64,000 nt of DNA from Schistosoma mansoni (lineage: Eukaryota > Platyhelminthes > Trematoda > Strigeidida > Schistosomatidae), in the NCBI RefSeq assembly GCF_000237925.1, contig NW_017385999.1, positions 992,001 through 1,056,000 on the forward strand, written 5' to 3'. The position numbers and the translations under genes are program-made. The notes beneath the pieces were generated by a model. That model made no database searches, was not told the DNA's origin, and saw nothing but the letters and a program-made list of their open reading frames with translations. Positions 50,701 to 63,914 of the stretch are shown piece after piece; within the stretch, counting starts at the first letter, position 1; each line of letters begins with the position of its first letter.

Positions 50701-51660
50701 TGATTTAATATGCCATGAGACAGAGTAATGGGGTCTAAATTTTCAAGCTGCTTGGTAAACCTCGGGATTTTGGAATTTGGTGGGTAGTTATCCTTTGCAC
50801 TTTTACGGGACGTCTTGATCACTTTTCGAACAGCGGTGCGCACAGTTGAAGGGCTCCATACTAGGATGAAATGTCCATCCAGTGCTTACAGTTTTTCAAC
50901 GGTGGTCAGACATGGGTCGGTTTACGGTCTCAATAAAACCTCAACAATCTCTATAACCTCATACTGATATCCATTCTTGCCAGCATTTTAAGTATGACGC
51001 TAGTAAGGCTGGCAGGTAATGTAAGTTCTCTCGATACTGTATTTGAGTTGGAGTAACGGTCGGACTCTACCAGTTCACAGGTCACCCACGTCGGTTGAGA
51101 GATGTCCTGAATGTTGTGGTGAGAGGAGTATAGTGTTATACTTCCCAGGATATTAGGGTGTAATCCAGTGGATCCTGTTGATTTCACTGTTTGAAAAGCT
51201 AGATGCCTTTGAAATATCGTCTTGGTTGAATTCCACAGTCAATACACAGTTTGATGACAGTAGTTCTAGGTCAAGTCCTTTGTCTAGAAGAGAATTATAC
51301 GCGAAAGCTGTCCCTAAGTAATCAGTCTTGGCTTCTTCTTTGCTCGTCCAGTTTATAGACAGTACAATAAAGTCTCCAACTGCGAATATCCTGCACCTTC
51401 TTCACCAGGACTGAAGTTTATTGTGGGGGGATTTATCTGCTACACACTCAAGACTAAGTTGTACCATGTCTTTCTCTTTTCACGCCAACCGTTGTCGGAC
51501 CGATTTAAGTATCCTTGAATTGTCCTTCGCTGACTGGCAGTTCGTCAGACTAAGATGGCTCACAAGTACAGGATGTTGCCGCCTCGCCGATGGTTTATTA
51601 TTTCGATCCTATAATGTAAGAAATCAAACAATTGGATTTTCACCGTAACATCTCTGACTT
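50701..51660 (-). mobile_element. Possible decayed non-LTR endonuclease region
   Basis: Minus-strand pieces around 51340-51540 include LTNCQSAKDNSRILKSV and a VGDFIVLSINWTSKEEAKTDY stretch. These resemble the start (a CRS-type motif followed by leucine-rich sequence) and the GDFN--INWT motif of CR1-type endonucleases. The match is short, broken by stops and has no reverse transcriptase behind it, so the call is tentative. Confidence 0.35.
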
Positions 51661-53849
51661 AAGCCACGTTTCTCATGGCAATAAAATGATGGTTTACTGC
51701 ATATACTAAGTTTAGAGTTCCGTCGTTTTGTTTGATTGGCTGCAAGTGTTCGCATAGCAGACTTCTGGCTCTGTAAAATGCACTTCGCCGTGATTTGAAG
51801 GTCGTTTTGCTCCGAACTTTGATGTTGTGAAAAACACTAATTAAAGGGTATTTCACACTGATCATTAATTTTCGCTCCTGCAGATTGTCTGTCAATACAA
51901 CTATAGAGAGTGATATCAATATAAAAATCTATTACGAATCGACTCAGCTTATGTGAGTTTTCTTTTGGCGGATTTATCTCCTCAGTAAGAGCTTGAGTAT
52001 TTTTCGAAATATGGGTTACCTGAAGACTTTCTTGATCCACTTTCTGTTTTACTCTGGTTCTACAGTTTGTAACAACCTAGGAAAAAAGCTACATATTATT
52101 AACATGACGGCGCTCATTGTGTTCAAACCTAGCCCTCCAGTCCATTTCGGTGGATTATTTTAACTTGTGAAAATTTCTTGTCTCTTTGAGAGACCTATCT
52201 TGCCAAGCTTTAAGATTTCGTTACTCACACTTAACCTGTTTTCTTCCACTTGGCACTGTTTGGAAAACAGTGTTTTGTATCTCAACGAGAATATTTAATG
52301 GTAACTGTTGGTATCCATTTATGGTCTAATCCTATACATATATTCTGCTTGTATAATTGTTAAGTAGCTAAACTATTCATATTCGTGCTTCTCTCATTAC
52401 AAGCTTAATTTTAACCCATAGACTATTATTACAATATTTACGGTTCCTGAGTTGCGATGTGATCTGCTTTATTGGTATGTAAACCCAGTCTGTTTGAAGT
52501 ACATGATTCATATCGCAGGGCCTGAGATTGGCGTTCTTGACTCAACAGGCAGGCCTAGGCAGGAAGAAGGACCGATAAGGACTCCAGACTGCTCGCTCGG
52601 GTTTACGAGTCACTAATCCGGTCGATAAATCGCTGTTCTCTAGTCAGTGACATCATGGCGTTATATGTTACTACGGAACAAGGCCACAAGTTATAACACA
52701 ATGTAAGGGATTCATCTTCTATTTGCGTGATTGATTTTCTGGAAGCCGCCTTGAGCACACTGTTGACTTGATTTTATTTCCTTGTCAGGCCGTCTACACG
52801 GTGTAAATTGGGCTTGGACATTGTCTAAGTTGCATTAATGTGGGGTGCTGAGGCTGGATCTGTTAACATGCACCTAAAGCCACTTATGGTTTCCCTCTCC
52901 TCCAGTTTTTCCCTTTCTTTTATAGTCTCCCTTAAATCGGCATGCTTATCATTCACTGCGTTTTGAGGGTCTATCATGGTGATTTTGTTCAGACCTGATA
53001 TCATATCGGTGATAGTACTGATTACCGCTTCCATGCCATCTACATGTTACTATTCAGCTTAGGAGAACTTTCTAGTTCTGTTCAGCTACTTAAACATCTC
53101 CTGAATCCGTAGTGATCACGTAGAGCGGGGATATTCTGCATAGCTGACACGACTGTGGCTAGGAATACCTCCTATGTGCATTAGGAATGCGGTTAGCGCA
53201 TTATAGCACTTAGTGAATTTACCATATTGCATTTCATCTTCTATCCGAAAGAAGTATGTAAGTCTATCACAATGACGCTTTGTCCAAATAGTTTAGTTTC
53301 TCTAGTGAACATCGAAGGAACAAGGGCTTTGAACTCTGGAAAAGACGAAACAAATGATTCAAGAAACCCTATTTTAATAATTGCTTATATGTTAAAAAAC
53401 AGTGAATACCAGGAAGAGGCCTACGGTATCGTATGTTAGCACGTGACAAACTATTGCCACGGCGGAACTGTTTGATCAACCAGTTGCAGACCACTCGATA
53501 CGTTTTAATGATGCTAGTCATTTGAGAGCAGTTAAAAAATGAAATAAATTTGACACTATGAAAAAAACTAATGTTTTTACGATACATTAACTGAAGACTT
53601 TATCGGATTAATGAAAAACGGAAATTTCGGTACATTAAATACAATCAAAACACTCGTATTTTCTCATCAAGGAAAAATGTCATTTCATTTGAACAACACA
53701 CTCGCGATAACTTAATCCTTATATCATGTTTGAGAGCAGGGGCGTGTCACATGTTGTCATGTGAACATAGTGCGCTGTTCTGTTTGCTCAGCAATTGAAT
53801 AAGACATTTTAACTCACCAATAAAACTACTAACCAACCCTGATATTGTC
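51661..53849. other. Repeat-rich stretch without recognised gene
   Basis: Less AT-rich blocks at about 52500-52700 and 52780-53060 look like old repeats. A minus frame at 52825-53034 encodes a Glu/Lys-rich helical stretch (DLRETIKEREKLEERET) that could be a coiled-coil piece of a retroelement, but the family cannot be named. Confidence 0.35.
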
Positions 53850-55470
53850 TTGTTGAAGCCTGATTAAGGATCAGACGTGGTTATCATGAACAAATGTGAG
53901 TATAAAAGTAAGATATTATTCATTCTCAGTGATGAAAGTAAATTCGTATCTGATGTTGAGTTTGAAGGTAATGACAAACTAGAGAGACGAGTAAATTCAA
54001 ACCTGGAAAAATTGTCACACATGAGTATAATTGATAGAGAGGAATTTAATTCCTCAAAACCTATTGGTCCTGAGTATCCTCATTTATATGGACCACCTAA
54101 AATTCACAAATCAAACATTTTTTACGCCCAATTTTATCAGTGTGCCGACCACCTACACATAACCTAGCTAAATGGCTAAAAGCAATTGCTGGATTCTATT
54201 CGAAGACGTTTATATAAGAACTCTCTGAAGGATTCTTTTCAATTGGTCTATCATTTAAATGATATTAATACCAAGGGAAAAACAATGTGTTCATTTGACG
54301 TCCCTTTAAAAATTCTTAAAGATTTACTACTATTTTGTGCTGAAAAGTTCAGTTCATTTTTGGAGGTGAATACTTTCGCCAGATCAATGGGGTTGCAATG
54401 GAAAGTCAGTTGGGAGATGTGTTACAGGATGTGACACATGTGATATGTTTGTGTGATGTGTTTGTGGAACATGTTGAAAATCTGGCTGAAGACCTAATCA
54501 AAAACATGTCACTTTGTAAGAGATATGTGGACGATATCTTAGTTGTTGGTGAAAGAAAGGAGGATATGAACTATTTATTGAATAAACTTACCACTATTCA
54601 AAACAACATCAACCTCTCATGTGAAGAGGAGAAAAACGAACAGTTTCCATTCCTTAGTATACTTCCAAGTAGACGAGAACATGGCTCAATCAGACGATCC
54701 ATTTTTAGAAAACCGACATGGGCAGACCAATACCTTAGATATTATAGTTATTGCCCTGTGCAATACAAACAAGGCTTGACAAGGTGCCTTTTTAACAGGC
54801 TTGACAGTATTTGCACAAATGAAGCTATTGATGATGATGTAAGTTTGTTAAACAAGGGATTAATGGGGGGTAGCTATCCACTTACACGCATAAATAGATG
54901 AAAAGTTCATGGTACAGCGAGACCTAATGTAGCCTTGGTTAAGAAAGCCTATCCACACCACCTAACCACTTAGAGGTGATTCAAATAACCTTATATTGAA
55001 ACAGAGGCTTAAATCAGTAATCAACAAATCGTATTGTGCAGCGAAGGTCATTATCAAAGGAAGAACGATGTTCATGCTTCATCCAAACCTAAAAGACATG
55101 AAAAGACATGTGAAATTGTGTAACATTCCACTGCACTTATCAATTTGAATGTGTGTGTGGTCACACATACATAGGGAGGAGCAATCGTGATCTGACACTA
55201 GGGTGTGTGAATATGTGCCAAAATGGTTGCAGAAACAAATAGAATCAAATGACCCAATAAGAGTAGAGGGTAAGCATCCATCATCCTCTACTGCCAAACA
55301 TATAATCGAAACACGCCATAAGATTGGCCTTAGCTTGGCTTTTGTGATGTTGTACAAAAGTGTAGGAGGGCGTATACTCAGGTTTATTGAAGCCTTAGCC
55401 ATACGAAAGTTCAAACCCCCTTCGTGTATTCAAAAACAGTTTGTTCTTAACTTAAACCTACCCTGGTAAT
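53850..55470 (+). mobile_element. Decayed Penelope-like element with RT and GIY-YIG remains, copy 2
   Basis: Read left to right in shifting frames: an IMNKCEYKSKI region with a preceding degraded R-DKG motif (about 53860-53920); PHLYGPPKIHK (about 54078-54110); an INGVAMESQLGD block (about 54380-54410); the YVDDILVVG catalytic box (YVDD at 54524-54535); FRKPTWADQYLRYYSYCP (about 54704-54760); then, after several breaks, a CVCGHTYIGR segment (TYIG at 55165-55176) and CEYVPKWLQKQI...IEALAIRKFKPPSCIQKQ to LNLPW at about 55467. RT plus a C-terminal GIY-YIG endonuclease defines Penelope-like elements. The frame is broken between the RT blocks and again inside the endonuclease near 55200, so it is dead, although its C-terminus is far better kept than in the copy at 8660-10060. 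Confidence 0.9.
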
Positions 55471-55474
55471 ATTA

Positions 55475-58400
55475 GCTTATTATCCAGAGTTATTTGGTTG
55501 CAAAGTGTTGTGACATTATTGCTATTATTATTATCCCTTTCTCCTTTCACCCACCATTTCCAGTCCAGTTGACCTTTTATTTTTATGTGTAAATGTTCTT
55601 GGCAAGTATACTATGTGTGATCAGATTGTTCGAAATGTATTGCGCCAATATATCACATAGTTCTGATAATCTTCGTCTTATTACACTATCGAAATTCGTC
55701 AAACTTACTAATTATTTGATTATTTCAAAGAATTATTTTTATCCAAATGTGCAATTCAGCTCATAAAGTTGCATCCTCTGCTCGTTTTTTCAGGTTGCAT
55801 GTTCGATTGCATTACATCACATACATGAAGCTAACTTATGCTAAATCGGATTAGTTGGTGGTAAGTGGGAGACTTTCTTTACTTCAGTTTCAGTCAAATG
55901 ATGTGTTTCCCAAGCTGTTCGGAAAATGTTAACGGTATATGTTATTTAGTTCATCCTATGTTGCATAGATCGATGTAAACGATCTTTAGCCAGATATACC
56001 TAATATAACGATAGCCTGGATTATCTAGTAATTGATAGGATTCGGTATGTGATGTTAAGAATACATTGACACCGCTTGACTATGTATGTCATTGTTTTGC
56101 TACGATCCCTACAGCAACTCATTCTAACTCAATTTTACGGTCAGTACAACAATTTCATGTCTTAGTATTTATGCGATCAACTTACCTAGATTGATATGGA
56201 ATATTTTCAATTTATTCGTCTTGTTCTGGACAATGGTGTGTGAATCTATTTTGAAATGCATAAGTTAAAACTATAGTTCACGGAATCTGATGATGTGTGT
56301 ATTCTAAACACAAAAGTTGTTGGTACGGTCCAAAAATACATACTAACACGTAAGAACCAACTTACATAAAAACAATCACTTTTGCAGTGGTTTACTACTT
56401 GTTTAAAGTTAGTAGAACTACTAGGAAGTAGACTTATTGCCCTTTTCTTAATACGCATTTACACCCAAACTAACCTTACAGGAAGATAATAATTGTATTT
56501 TTTATGTGTCTTATATTCATATTGTAAACGTGCTTCGTAAGTTTTAGAAACAATTCGGTATCTATCAAGCCTGACGCCATACTATTCAGACAAAAATGTG
56601 ATGATTGAGATTGCCATTCGGTAATTCTGTTAGATCTGCATTATGTTTTGTTAGACTATATTGTATTTGGTACCTCCTAAAGCATAATAACACCTCGTTG
56701 AGTTCAGGTGTGTCCATCTTAATTTTCCTCCGGAACATTATTCAGTACGTTGTATTTTTTCACCTCTTGAACGAAGCAGTGTCTTCCTTGAAGTGGTTCA
56801 GTAAGAAAATGTCGAAGTTATTCATTTATTAACTGCTATTGGTTTCCAGGGATGGTTCTGCAATCCTGATTTTACTGCCTTAGATTACTCTTAGTGTAGC
56901 AAAGCTTCTTTGTAGCTTTCTATCTATATGCATTGCATTAAAACGACCTTACTACTTTACCACTTTCTATCCACTAAGCTCCACTGTTCGAGATCAATGC
57001 CGCATACTAGCGGCCGACAAAGAAGTATGTCAAAATATATTCAGCTATAACTAATTAGGATGAAAGGACTGCCACTTGTGGCGTCTCGTGTACATACCAA
57101 ATGAAGGTCATGCGGTATACATTGGAATGTATTTTTAATTGTGTATCCACAAAGTAGATAAAAGGTCATCCAGATGGACAGCAGCACTATTTTATGCAAT
57201 GGAAGCGGACAATGTCTTTTTGGACAAAATTAGTCAGTTCAGTTAGTCTTATCTTAATTAAATTCATGATAAGAGTCGTAGCTAGGTTGTTTTTGACTAT
57301 TAGAAGCCCGATGCATAGGTCGGTCAAACGATAATTGCTTGGTGGACATAATTCTGAAATCCAAGGAAACAAAGATAAATCGAGCTATTTGTAGTCATTT
57401 AAAACTGTGGCCGTAAATATACAGCTTGGCTAAACTTGATCTAATCAAGATATTCTGGCAGTAAGATGGTTGGAGGCAGTCTACAGGGAATCCTGGATAT
57501 AGGTTCCGTGCTATTTGGCTCTCGTCAGCAAGATGTAACTGCAACTTCGAATGAACCACTTTGGTACCGTGTCACCTAACTTTACATTTATAGACGTCAT
57601 AATTGAAATATCAACCCAATTCAATCCGGAATGAGAGGAACCTGACATAAATATCATTCGTCATCATTCAGAGACCAAAAATTTGAAAATAAACTGATAG
57701 TCTTGGTGACAGCTCAACTAGACAAATCCTTATCCACAATAAATTGGTAACATTTCAACCAATCCTAATTGCGCAATAAGCTGAATCAGAACACGTGTAA
57801 GTGCCCCAAAATAGACTGTTGTCAAGTAATCCTTAAAACCTGCTTGGAACTGACGAAGAAAGACGATGAAGTGGCTATTATTGCTGTGCTGCTTACTACA
57901 AATTACTGGGACTTTCAGATGAGCTAGCGCGATTTCACGTCAACACAACCCATTACTGTTTGACGAGATCTGCCTAGATCATCCAATAATAACCTTTCAG
58001 GAATTATAGACATTCCCATAAACAAAGGTCACTACAAGTCCCAACCCTGTGATTGATTATCTTATTTGAACAACTTGAAACACAAGTAGATTCATGTGTG
58101 AGAACAGTGCAAGTATCTTCGACACACTCTTTTTCTACTAGAAGAATCCAGACGCTTAATGGCACACATTACAGATTGTCCTCATAAACTACCAGTACAC
58201 CAAATGGTGGTTATTAAAAGACATCATAACAACAATGATAACCTTGAGGTCGTGTAAAAACGCGAACCAAACTGTCGACAAAGAGAAGTAGACAGTGAAG
58301 GTTTGATAAGCTACAGAAGCGCGTTTAAGTGCGATCATCACAAAATTACCACGATATGACATTATTAGGAATTATTTTTGAGGCAATAAATCAAGTGTTT

Positions 58401-60479
58401 GATGGTTGGGAGATGAAAGTCTAAAATTCTGCTTACTTGTAGTGGTATTAGTTCATAACTACACGATTCTCAGGGTTGAACGTATGATTACTGAGAAGTT
58501 TGACATTCAACATGTATCACTTGGTGGAGGTTGGTTATGGTGAATGCGGGAACAATTAGTCGAAATGACATGACTTGTACACGCTGGCATTGTCATTCTA
58601 TCTAAAAACTATCTCCCCTTGTGTTGAATATATTACTCCCTACCCAGCCCAAATGTTTACTTCAGAGGTGTCAGGTACTATATTGCTGATTATTGCAATA
58701 GGACAAGTCAATGTAGGCAATGATGTGACTTCTACGTAAGATCTTATGGATTAGGCTTTCATATCACATATCTACAATTCTGCAATTAGGTCTATTACTA
58801 CAGTGGCATAGATGAATTCACTAATAGCGAATATGAGCTATGATTCCACAAGTATTCATCTGAATATTCTGCCATAATGTAATAACTTACAAATACAATA
58901 TAAAGTTTCGCGAAAGTTGTAAACTGTTGTAGTACTTATAAGTTCTTATATTATAACAGATACTTACCAAGTGAATACTTCGTTGTTCCCAAGTGTCACA
59001 AACAGTCACATATGGGCATTATAGGCATGACTTTTCATACAACTGCGATGAAGACAAAAATAACAATTGCGCAATCCAGTTGACTGATACATAACTACTA
59101 CTTATGAAGTAAAGACAACAACAGTTAAAGTGGAAATACAGACGCAATAGACTTTTTATAGTTGACGGACTTTCTTTCACATTTTCACAGTCTTTTATAC
59201 TTGCAGCCATATTCGATGATATCATCAAGCATAGACTACACGGAAATATGCATTTGAGAAACCAGGGTCTTGCCCAGAATGGTAACCAATAGAATTCCCA
59301 ATGTGTGAAACGAAAGTGAAACAGTGGTCGAAACCCTAACAACGTTCAGATGATGACCATGTTTCAGAAACTTTGTACAGTATGGTAAAAATGATTTCAA
59401 ACAAATCAGAAGAGGAACAAAATACACTCTAATACAGATAACAATGGAAGTGACTATAGATAAAAAGAGAAAAACAAGGGAACACTCATGTATAACATAT
59501 ACGGAGGGATTTTGTCAAACATTCTTACCAGCGAATGAAATTCCTCTATACAACACAGAAGTCTTCTAGATACTGTGTCGGTAAACAAATCCCCGAAATA
59601 GATAGCTCTGTAAGTGTTCGACATTGGATACTGACCACATTAGTTTTAATGGACTAACCTAGCTGAAGGAGCTCGGTCATGCATCCACACCAGATCACGA
59701 GTGAGAACGCCATGCTCAACTTATCCTGCGATCACTAGCGAGTTTAGATCAGTCACTTCTCGATGTATTGATAATCCATCAAATATATCTTCGCACCTCC
59801 TCACTTTTGACTTTTGATTTCACTGGATGGGCACGATTCAATTATAGAAGGTGTTACTGGTTAGTGTTGTCAAACTACAATACCTATGGCGTCTTCAATA
59901 CTTCCTTTCAAAGTCTCGATCTAATTAATTAACGTTTTCAGAGGCTGAGTAGAATTTCCAGCAGTGCATCTGTCTTATGTCTAGCTTTTTGCTAATTCAT
60001 ATCGGGCCTAAACATGATTTGTATTCTAGCAGAGCGTAAGAACTAGAATGTGTTAATGAATTTAGAAGAGAAAGAAACAATAAACTGTGCGACTCGACGA
60101 CTCAGTAAGCAAATTGGTTAGGCTTACATTTAAATGGTATTAGTGACTGATAATAATCAGGATAGACTTTGACGCGAGATTAAGGGTGTCTGACAGCTGG
60201 ATTTTGAAAAATTTGAAAGCGGGTTGGCAATCAAATCTATAGTGTAAAATAGTCCAGTCACAAAACAGTGGAAATCTCTGCCTTATTATTAGTGGCATCG
60301 ACTGAGAAATTAAGCTATTTCGGATTCTTTTAAGAGTAGAATCGTCGTTTTCCTAAGGGCTCAAAATAGTACCTCACATAAATTTACTATCAAATTCCTT
60401 ATTTCTGTTTGATTTCATATACTTAAGATCTCAACTGGAGGAGTGAATAATAAGTTGATAAAGATATGTACAGTTTTGG
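55475..60479. other. Long stretch without recognised gene
   Basis: AT-rich with repeat debris. A block at about 57440-57590 has the look of a widely dispersed schistosome repeat (GATGGTTGGAGGCAGTC, then CTCGTCAGCAAGATGTA). Overlapping minus frames at 59019-59427 include hydrophobic stretches but no recognisable family. I see no supported exon chain. Confidence 0.4.
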
Positions 60480-60741
60480 TGCCTATAGGTAACCCTCGTG
60501 CTATTGATAGAAGAAACCAGAGAAGTAGTGAATAGGTCTTTATTTCGATCTTCGCGCAGTCACAGTGGAGCGTGGGATTATCTGTTCAGACAAACAAAGG
60601 CTCTCAACATTCCATATAAGATAGTAGGGAATATAACGCTTACAAAAGGTAAGGAAGTGAATGAATACTTGAACAATACTGTTTTAGCATATGCTTGGTT
60701 GTTTGGGGTCAACTCTTAACCAACCAACCTGAGCTGTTACA
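60480..60741 (-). mobile_element. 3' LTR of the Gypsy-type element
   Basis: The first 86 bp (60480-60565) are identical to 63915-64000, which are cut by the window edge. In element orientation the LTR would start TGTAACAG at 60741 and end CTATAGGCA at 60480, giving 262 bp with TG...CA ends. The outer boundary is fixed by the match between the two copies. The inner one is inferred from TGTAAC and from the purine-rich run on the minus strand (GGGGGAAG) just inside it, a possible polypurine tract. A 73-residue plus frame here is LTR sequence. Confidence 0.75.
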
Positions 60742-62293
60742 TTAGCTTCCCCCTAGAATCGACTTCCGTAGGAACGTCGGTTCGATTAACCTATCTATCG
60801 ATAACACCTTCGTTCTATTTCTCATCCCAAGGCGAAACTATCAACTCGCTCACTATTTGACTTACAATCAGTTACGACTAACGCTTTCAATGATAGTCCA
60901 TGGATGTCTCTTCATTTACCAGCTTGTCATCTTTGTAGCATGTGATCTTTTCTACAACTATCGCTGACGGTTTGCTGCGTGCTTTCAAGAGAAAGTGTGA
61001 GAATGTGGAATAAGAATATCTGAGGAAGTGCCGCGAGCGGGCTACCCAACACCATGTTGGTGAGGTACGATTTTTCCATGCTCAGACCGGCTATCAGGTG
61101 TTTACTCACCTGCCTCTTGAGTCGCCCTCAAGTAAAAAGTAAAGAAGAGTCTGCTTCAAAGGTTATGGTGAAAATCAAGCAAACCTGAAGAACTGCTCCA
61201 CTGCCTGCATAAAATAATAAGATACAAAATGGAAATACATAAATGCAATTGATAATTGTTCCGTTCATGTAAGTGCTTGGCCTCCAGAACGGATTGGTAT
61301 TCTGGAAGGAAATAAACATAGTGTAGATATCTTGTGTACGAAGAACCATGAAAACAGCAACAAAACAAAAAAAAACTCTTTTGTAATGCGTATACGTAAA
61401 AGGGTGAACTTGCTAGAAGTTGGACTCTTTAACAAAATCGATCAAGTGCATGACCTTGAGCCGGTGATGACCGCTTTTTACAACTAGGTGCATAACCAAG
61501 GGTGCATCAGAGTAATCCACAAAACGGAAACGAATATACGGTTAAGAAGCAAAAAATTGTGTTGAGTATGCGGATCAAGTACAGTTGTGTCAAATACTCT
61601 TTTTACGTTATTATTAAACCGAGAAAAAAAAGTATATATATAAGCTATTGACATAACATGTCTTTTTTATAACGCTAGTGTTAAGTTCCAGGGTTTTGTA
61701 TGGGCCACTAATAATAATTGGTTTAACGTTAACATAGCCACGATAGTCATATCGTCAGTTCAATGTTATGATTACTTAACAGTTCTTTTATACGTTGTGT
61801 TTAAAATTAGGTATGTGGAATCAACGCGGCTAAGATAGTAACCTTACAGTAACGTACTGTACCATATCTTCACGGTTATTGATTCTTAAATGTCAGAAAT
61901 TAAAAAAAAATGATGAGAACTTTAATAAGTACTTGACCATAGTAATTGTATCAAGCTACTAAACATATCTTCGACCGAAAACTTTTAGAATTAGTTCATA
62001 TGGTATATATGTATAGCCAGTATAGTTAATTAACCAGAAAAAGAAATTATAAAACTCGCCTGGGTTGCTTTTTGAATTCGTTGTATTTGCCAGTGTAAGT
62101 TGTACGAGTTTGAATAAAATCCTCAGCCATCGTTTCGGAATACCTAGCTCATGTGTCCAGTATTTAAAAAAAATATTTAACATAACACTTATATATCAAA
62201 GGTAAAAGTTCTGGGGAGTTGTATGTGAGGCGGAATGAAGAAAAAAAATTATTTTTAAGTAGATGCAGGGTCTGATTAGCTACGTGGTTAGAT
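60742..62293. mobile_element. Internal region of the LTR element between integrase and the 3' LTR
   Basis: About 1.55 kb with no intact gene, unusually long for this position in a Gypsy element. Minus frames at 60927-61109, 61128-61368 and 61959-62183 include a membrane-like stretch (IINCIYVFPFCILLFYAGSG), but none resembles a known retroelement or host domain. It may be a long 3' untranslated region, a nested insertion or captured sequence. Confidence 0.4.
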
Positions 62294-63712
62294 TTATCCT
62301 GCAGTCGAAACTGTCAACATCCTTGACTGACTAATCGGATGTGCCCAGCGAACCGTTTTAGTCATTTGTAAAGATTTATCATCTTTATATTTTGATTCCG
62401 CAATGGATTTGTCAGTTAAACGATCTAACAACACGTATGGTGGTTCATGATCTAGATAAGCCGGCTTTAGCCTATCAATACTTACTGTGTCGATGTTTCC
62501 ATGTTTTTCTATCACGAAATATTTAGATTTTCTTGAGATGACTTTGAAAGGACCTTCAAATGGAGGACTGAGTGGTGCTTTTATTTTGTCACATCTTATC
62601 CAGACGTGCGTGCAATTGCTTAGGTCTTTAGGTATATATACGGCGCGCGATTGTTCACGAGTATTAATCGGCTTAAGTTTAGACATGTGGTCCCGTAGTT
62701 GATCTACATAATTTTCTAAATTAAGTTTTTGACTGTTAGTATTAGGGTTAATAAATTCACCTGGTAGTCTCAGAGTTGTTCCGAAAACCAGTTCCGCAGC
62801 TGAACACTGTGCGTCAGTTTTGACAGATGTTCGTATTCCCAACATAACTAACGGTAGGAATTCTGTCCACTGATTCGGGTTTGAGTGAGATATAAGAGCG
62901 GTTTTTAGCTGACGGTGAAAACGTTCTACCATCCCATTAGCCTGAGGATGATATGCAGTGCAGCGTATCCTATTGGAGCCTAGAAGTTTAGCCAAGTTAT
63001 TAAATAGTTCGGATTCGAATTGCGCTCCTCTATCCGTCGTTATTGTTATAGGTGTACCAAAAATGGTTACCCAGTTCTGCATGAAAACTTTGGCTACTGT
63101 TTCCGCTGTGATGTCCGCTATCGGGATGGCTATAGGGAATCTGGTAAATCGATCTATGCATGTAAAAAGATAATTAAAACCGTTTGAACGTGGTAAAGGA
63201 CCTACCAAGTCGATATGCACATGGGCAAAACGTGCATCTGGTTGCGAGAAAACACCTATGGGTGAATTTGTGTGACGATTTATCTTTGATTGTTGACATG
63301 CTGAACACTCTCTAACCCATTTGTGTACATTCTTCTGTAAATTCGGCCATATATATCTGGCATTGATTAGTGTTTCACCTTGAAAAAGTCTTTGGATTCT
63401 TTGACTATCTGATAATGATAAACGGTTTATTATCTCTCGTCTTAAGATGGTGTATGGTTGTGGTAATGGTGGATCTAAAATCAAGTCACGGACTTCTTTG
63501 ACAACTGAAGGAGGAAGGATAGAACACAAGTCTCTATAGCGAATCCCTTCAGATTTGATATTGTGTCTTGTGAAATAATGCTCTAGTTGAGCAAACCACA
63601 ACTCAGGATCACTACGATCAAATTCTGGAAGTCGGGATTTCGTAGTTATAACAGTGTCTATCACCACTGGTGACAAATCCTCCAGATTATGGGTTTCTAT
63701 TGAGTCTGACAT
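62294..63712 (-). CDS. Gag-integrase fusion polyprotein of a Gypsy-type LTR retrotransposon
   Basis: An uninterrupted 472-residue frame. Residues 1-113 match the N-terminal Gag region of flatworm Gypsy elements (LPEFDRSDPELWFAQLEHYF at 28-47, then a RRE--NRLSLSDSQRIQRLFQGE helix). Residue 114 onward is integrase: the second half of the HHCC zinc domain with only its Cys pair (C136, C139), then a full catalytic core with D168, D227 and E263, exactly 35 residues apart in the D-D-35-E pattern. A C-terminal part follows with PPFEGPFKVISRKSKYFVI and SIDRLKPAYL. The rest of Gag, protease, reverse transcriptase, RNase H and the two His of the zinc domain are missing, removed by one in-frame deletion near nucleotide 63373. 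The open frame and matching LTRs indicate a young copy that could only move with enzymes from a full element. A selected function is possible but not shown. Confidence 0.9.
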   Translation of the reverse strand: MSDSIETHNLEDLSPVVIDTVITTKSRLPEFDRSDPELWFAQLEHYFTRHNIKSEGIRYRDLCSILPPSVVKEVRDLILDPPLPQPYTILRREIINRLSLSDSQRIQRLFQGETLINARYIWPNLQKNVHKWVRECSACQQSKINRHTNSPIGVFSQPDARFAHVHIDLVGPLPRSNGFNYLFTCIDRFTRFPIAIPIADITAETVAKVFMQNWVTIFGTPITITTDRGAQFESELFNNLAKLLGSNRIRCTAYHPQANGMVERFHRQLKTALISHSNPNQWTEFLPLVMLGIRTSVKTDAQCSAAELVFGTTLRLPGEFINPNTNSQKLNLENYVDQLRDHMSKLKPINTREQSRAVYIPKDLSNCTHVWIRCDKIKAPLSPPFEGPFKVISRKSKYFVIEKHGNIDTVSIDRLKPAYLDHEPPYVLLDRLTDKSIAESKYKDDKSLQMTKTVRWAHPISQSRMLTVSTAG

Positions 63713-63898
63713 GAGGTATGTGACAAATATAGCAATAAAGTTAGCACGAAAAATGGTTACTATAACACGAATAACTTAAGATAATACGGAATAAACTAGT
63801 TATATACTCAACTTAGTTTACGGATAATCCGGTCTACTTTTACGATTAAGTAAAAAAAAAGATTAATAACAGAAATGAGGTTAAATTGTGTTCAAAAA

Positions 63899-63908
63899 GG
63901 GCTCACCA
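63899..63908 (-). promoter_or_regulatory. Candidate tRNA primer-binding site
   Basis: On the plus strand GGGCTCACCA ends in CCA, like a tRNA 3' end; on the element strand this is TGGTGAGCCC. It lies about 6 bp inside the 5' LTR boundary at 63915. The gap is larger than usual and the tRNA was not identified, so this is a suggestion. Confidence 0.45.
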
Positions 63909-63914
63909 CTTTCG

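Noticed and set aside
60498-60719. 73-residue plus-strand frame
   Set aside because: It lies wholly inside the LTR and is repeated at the right edge of the window.
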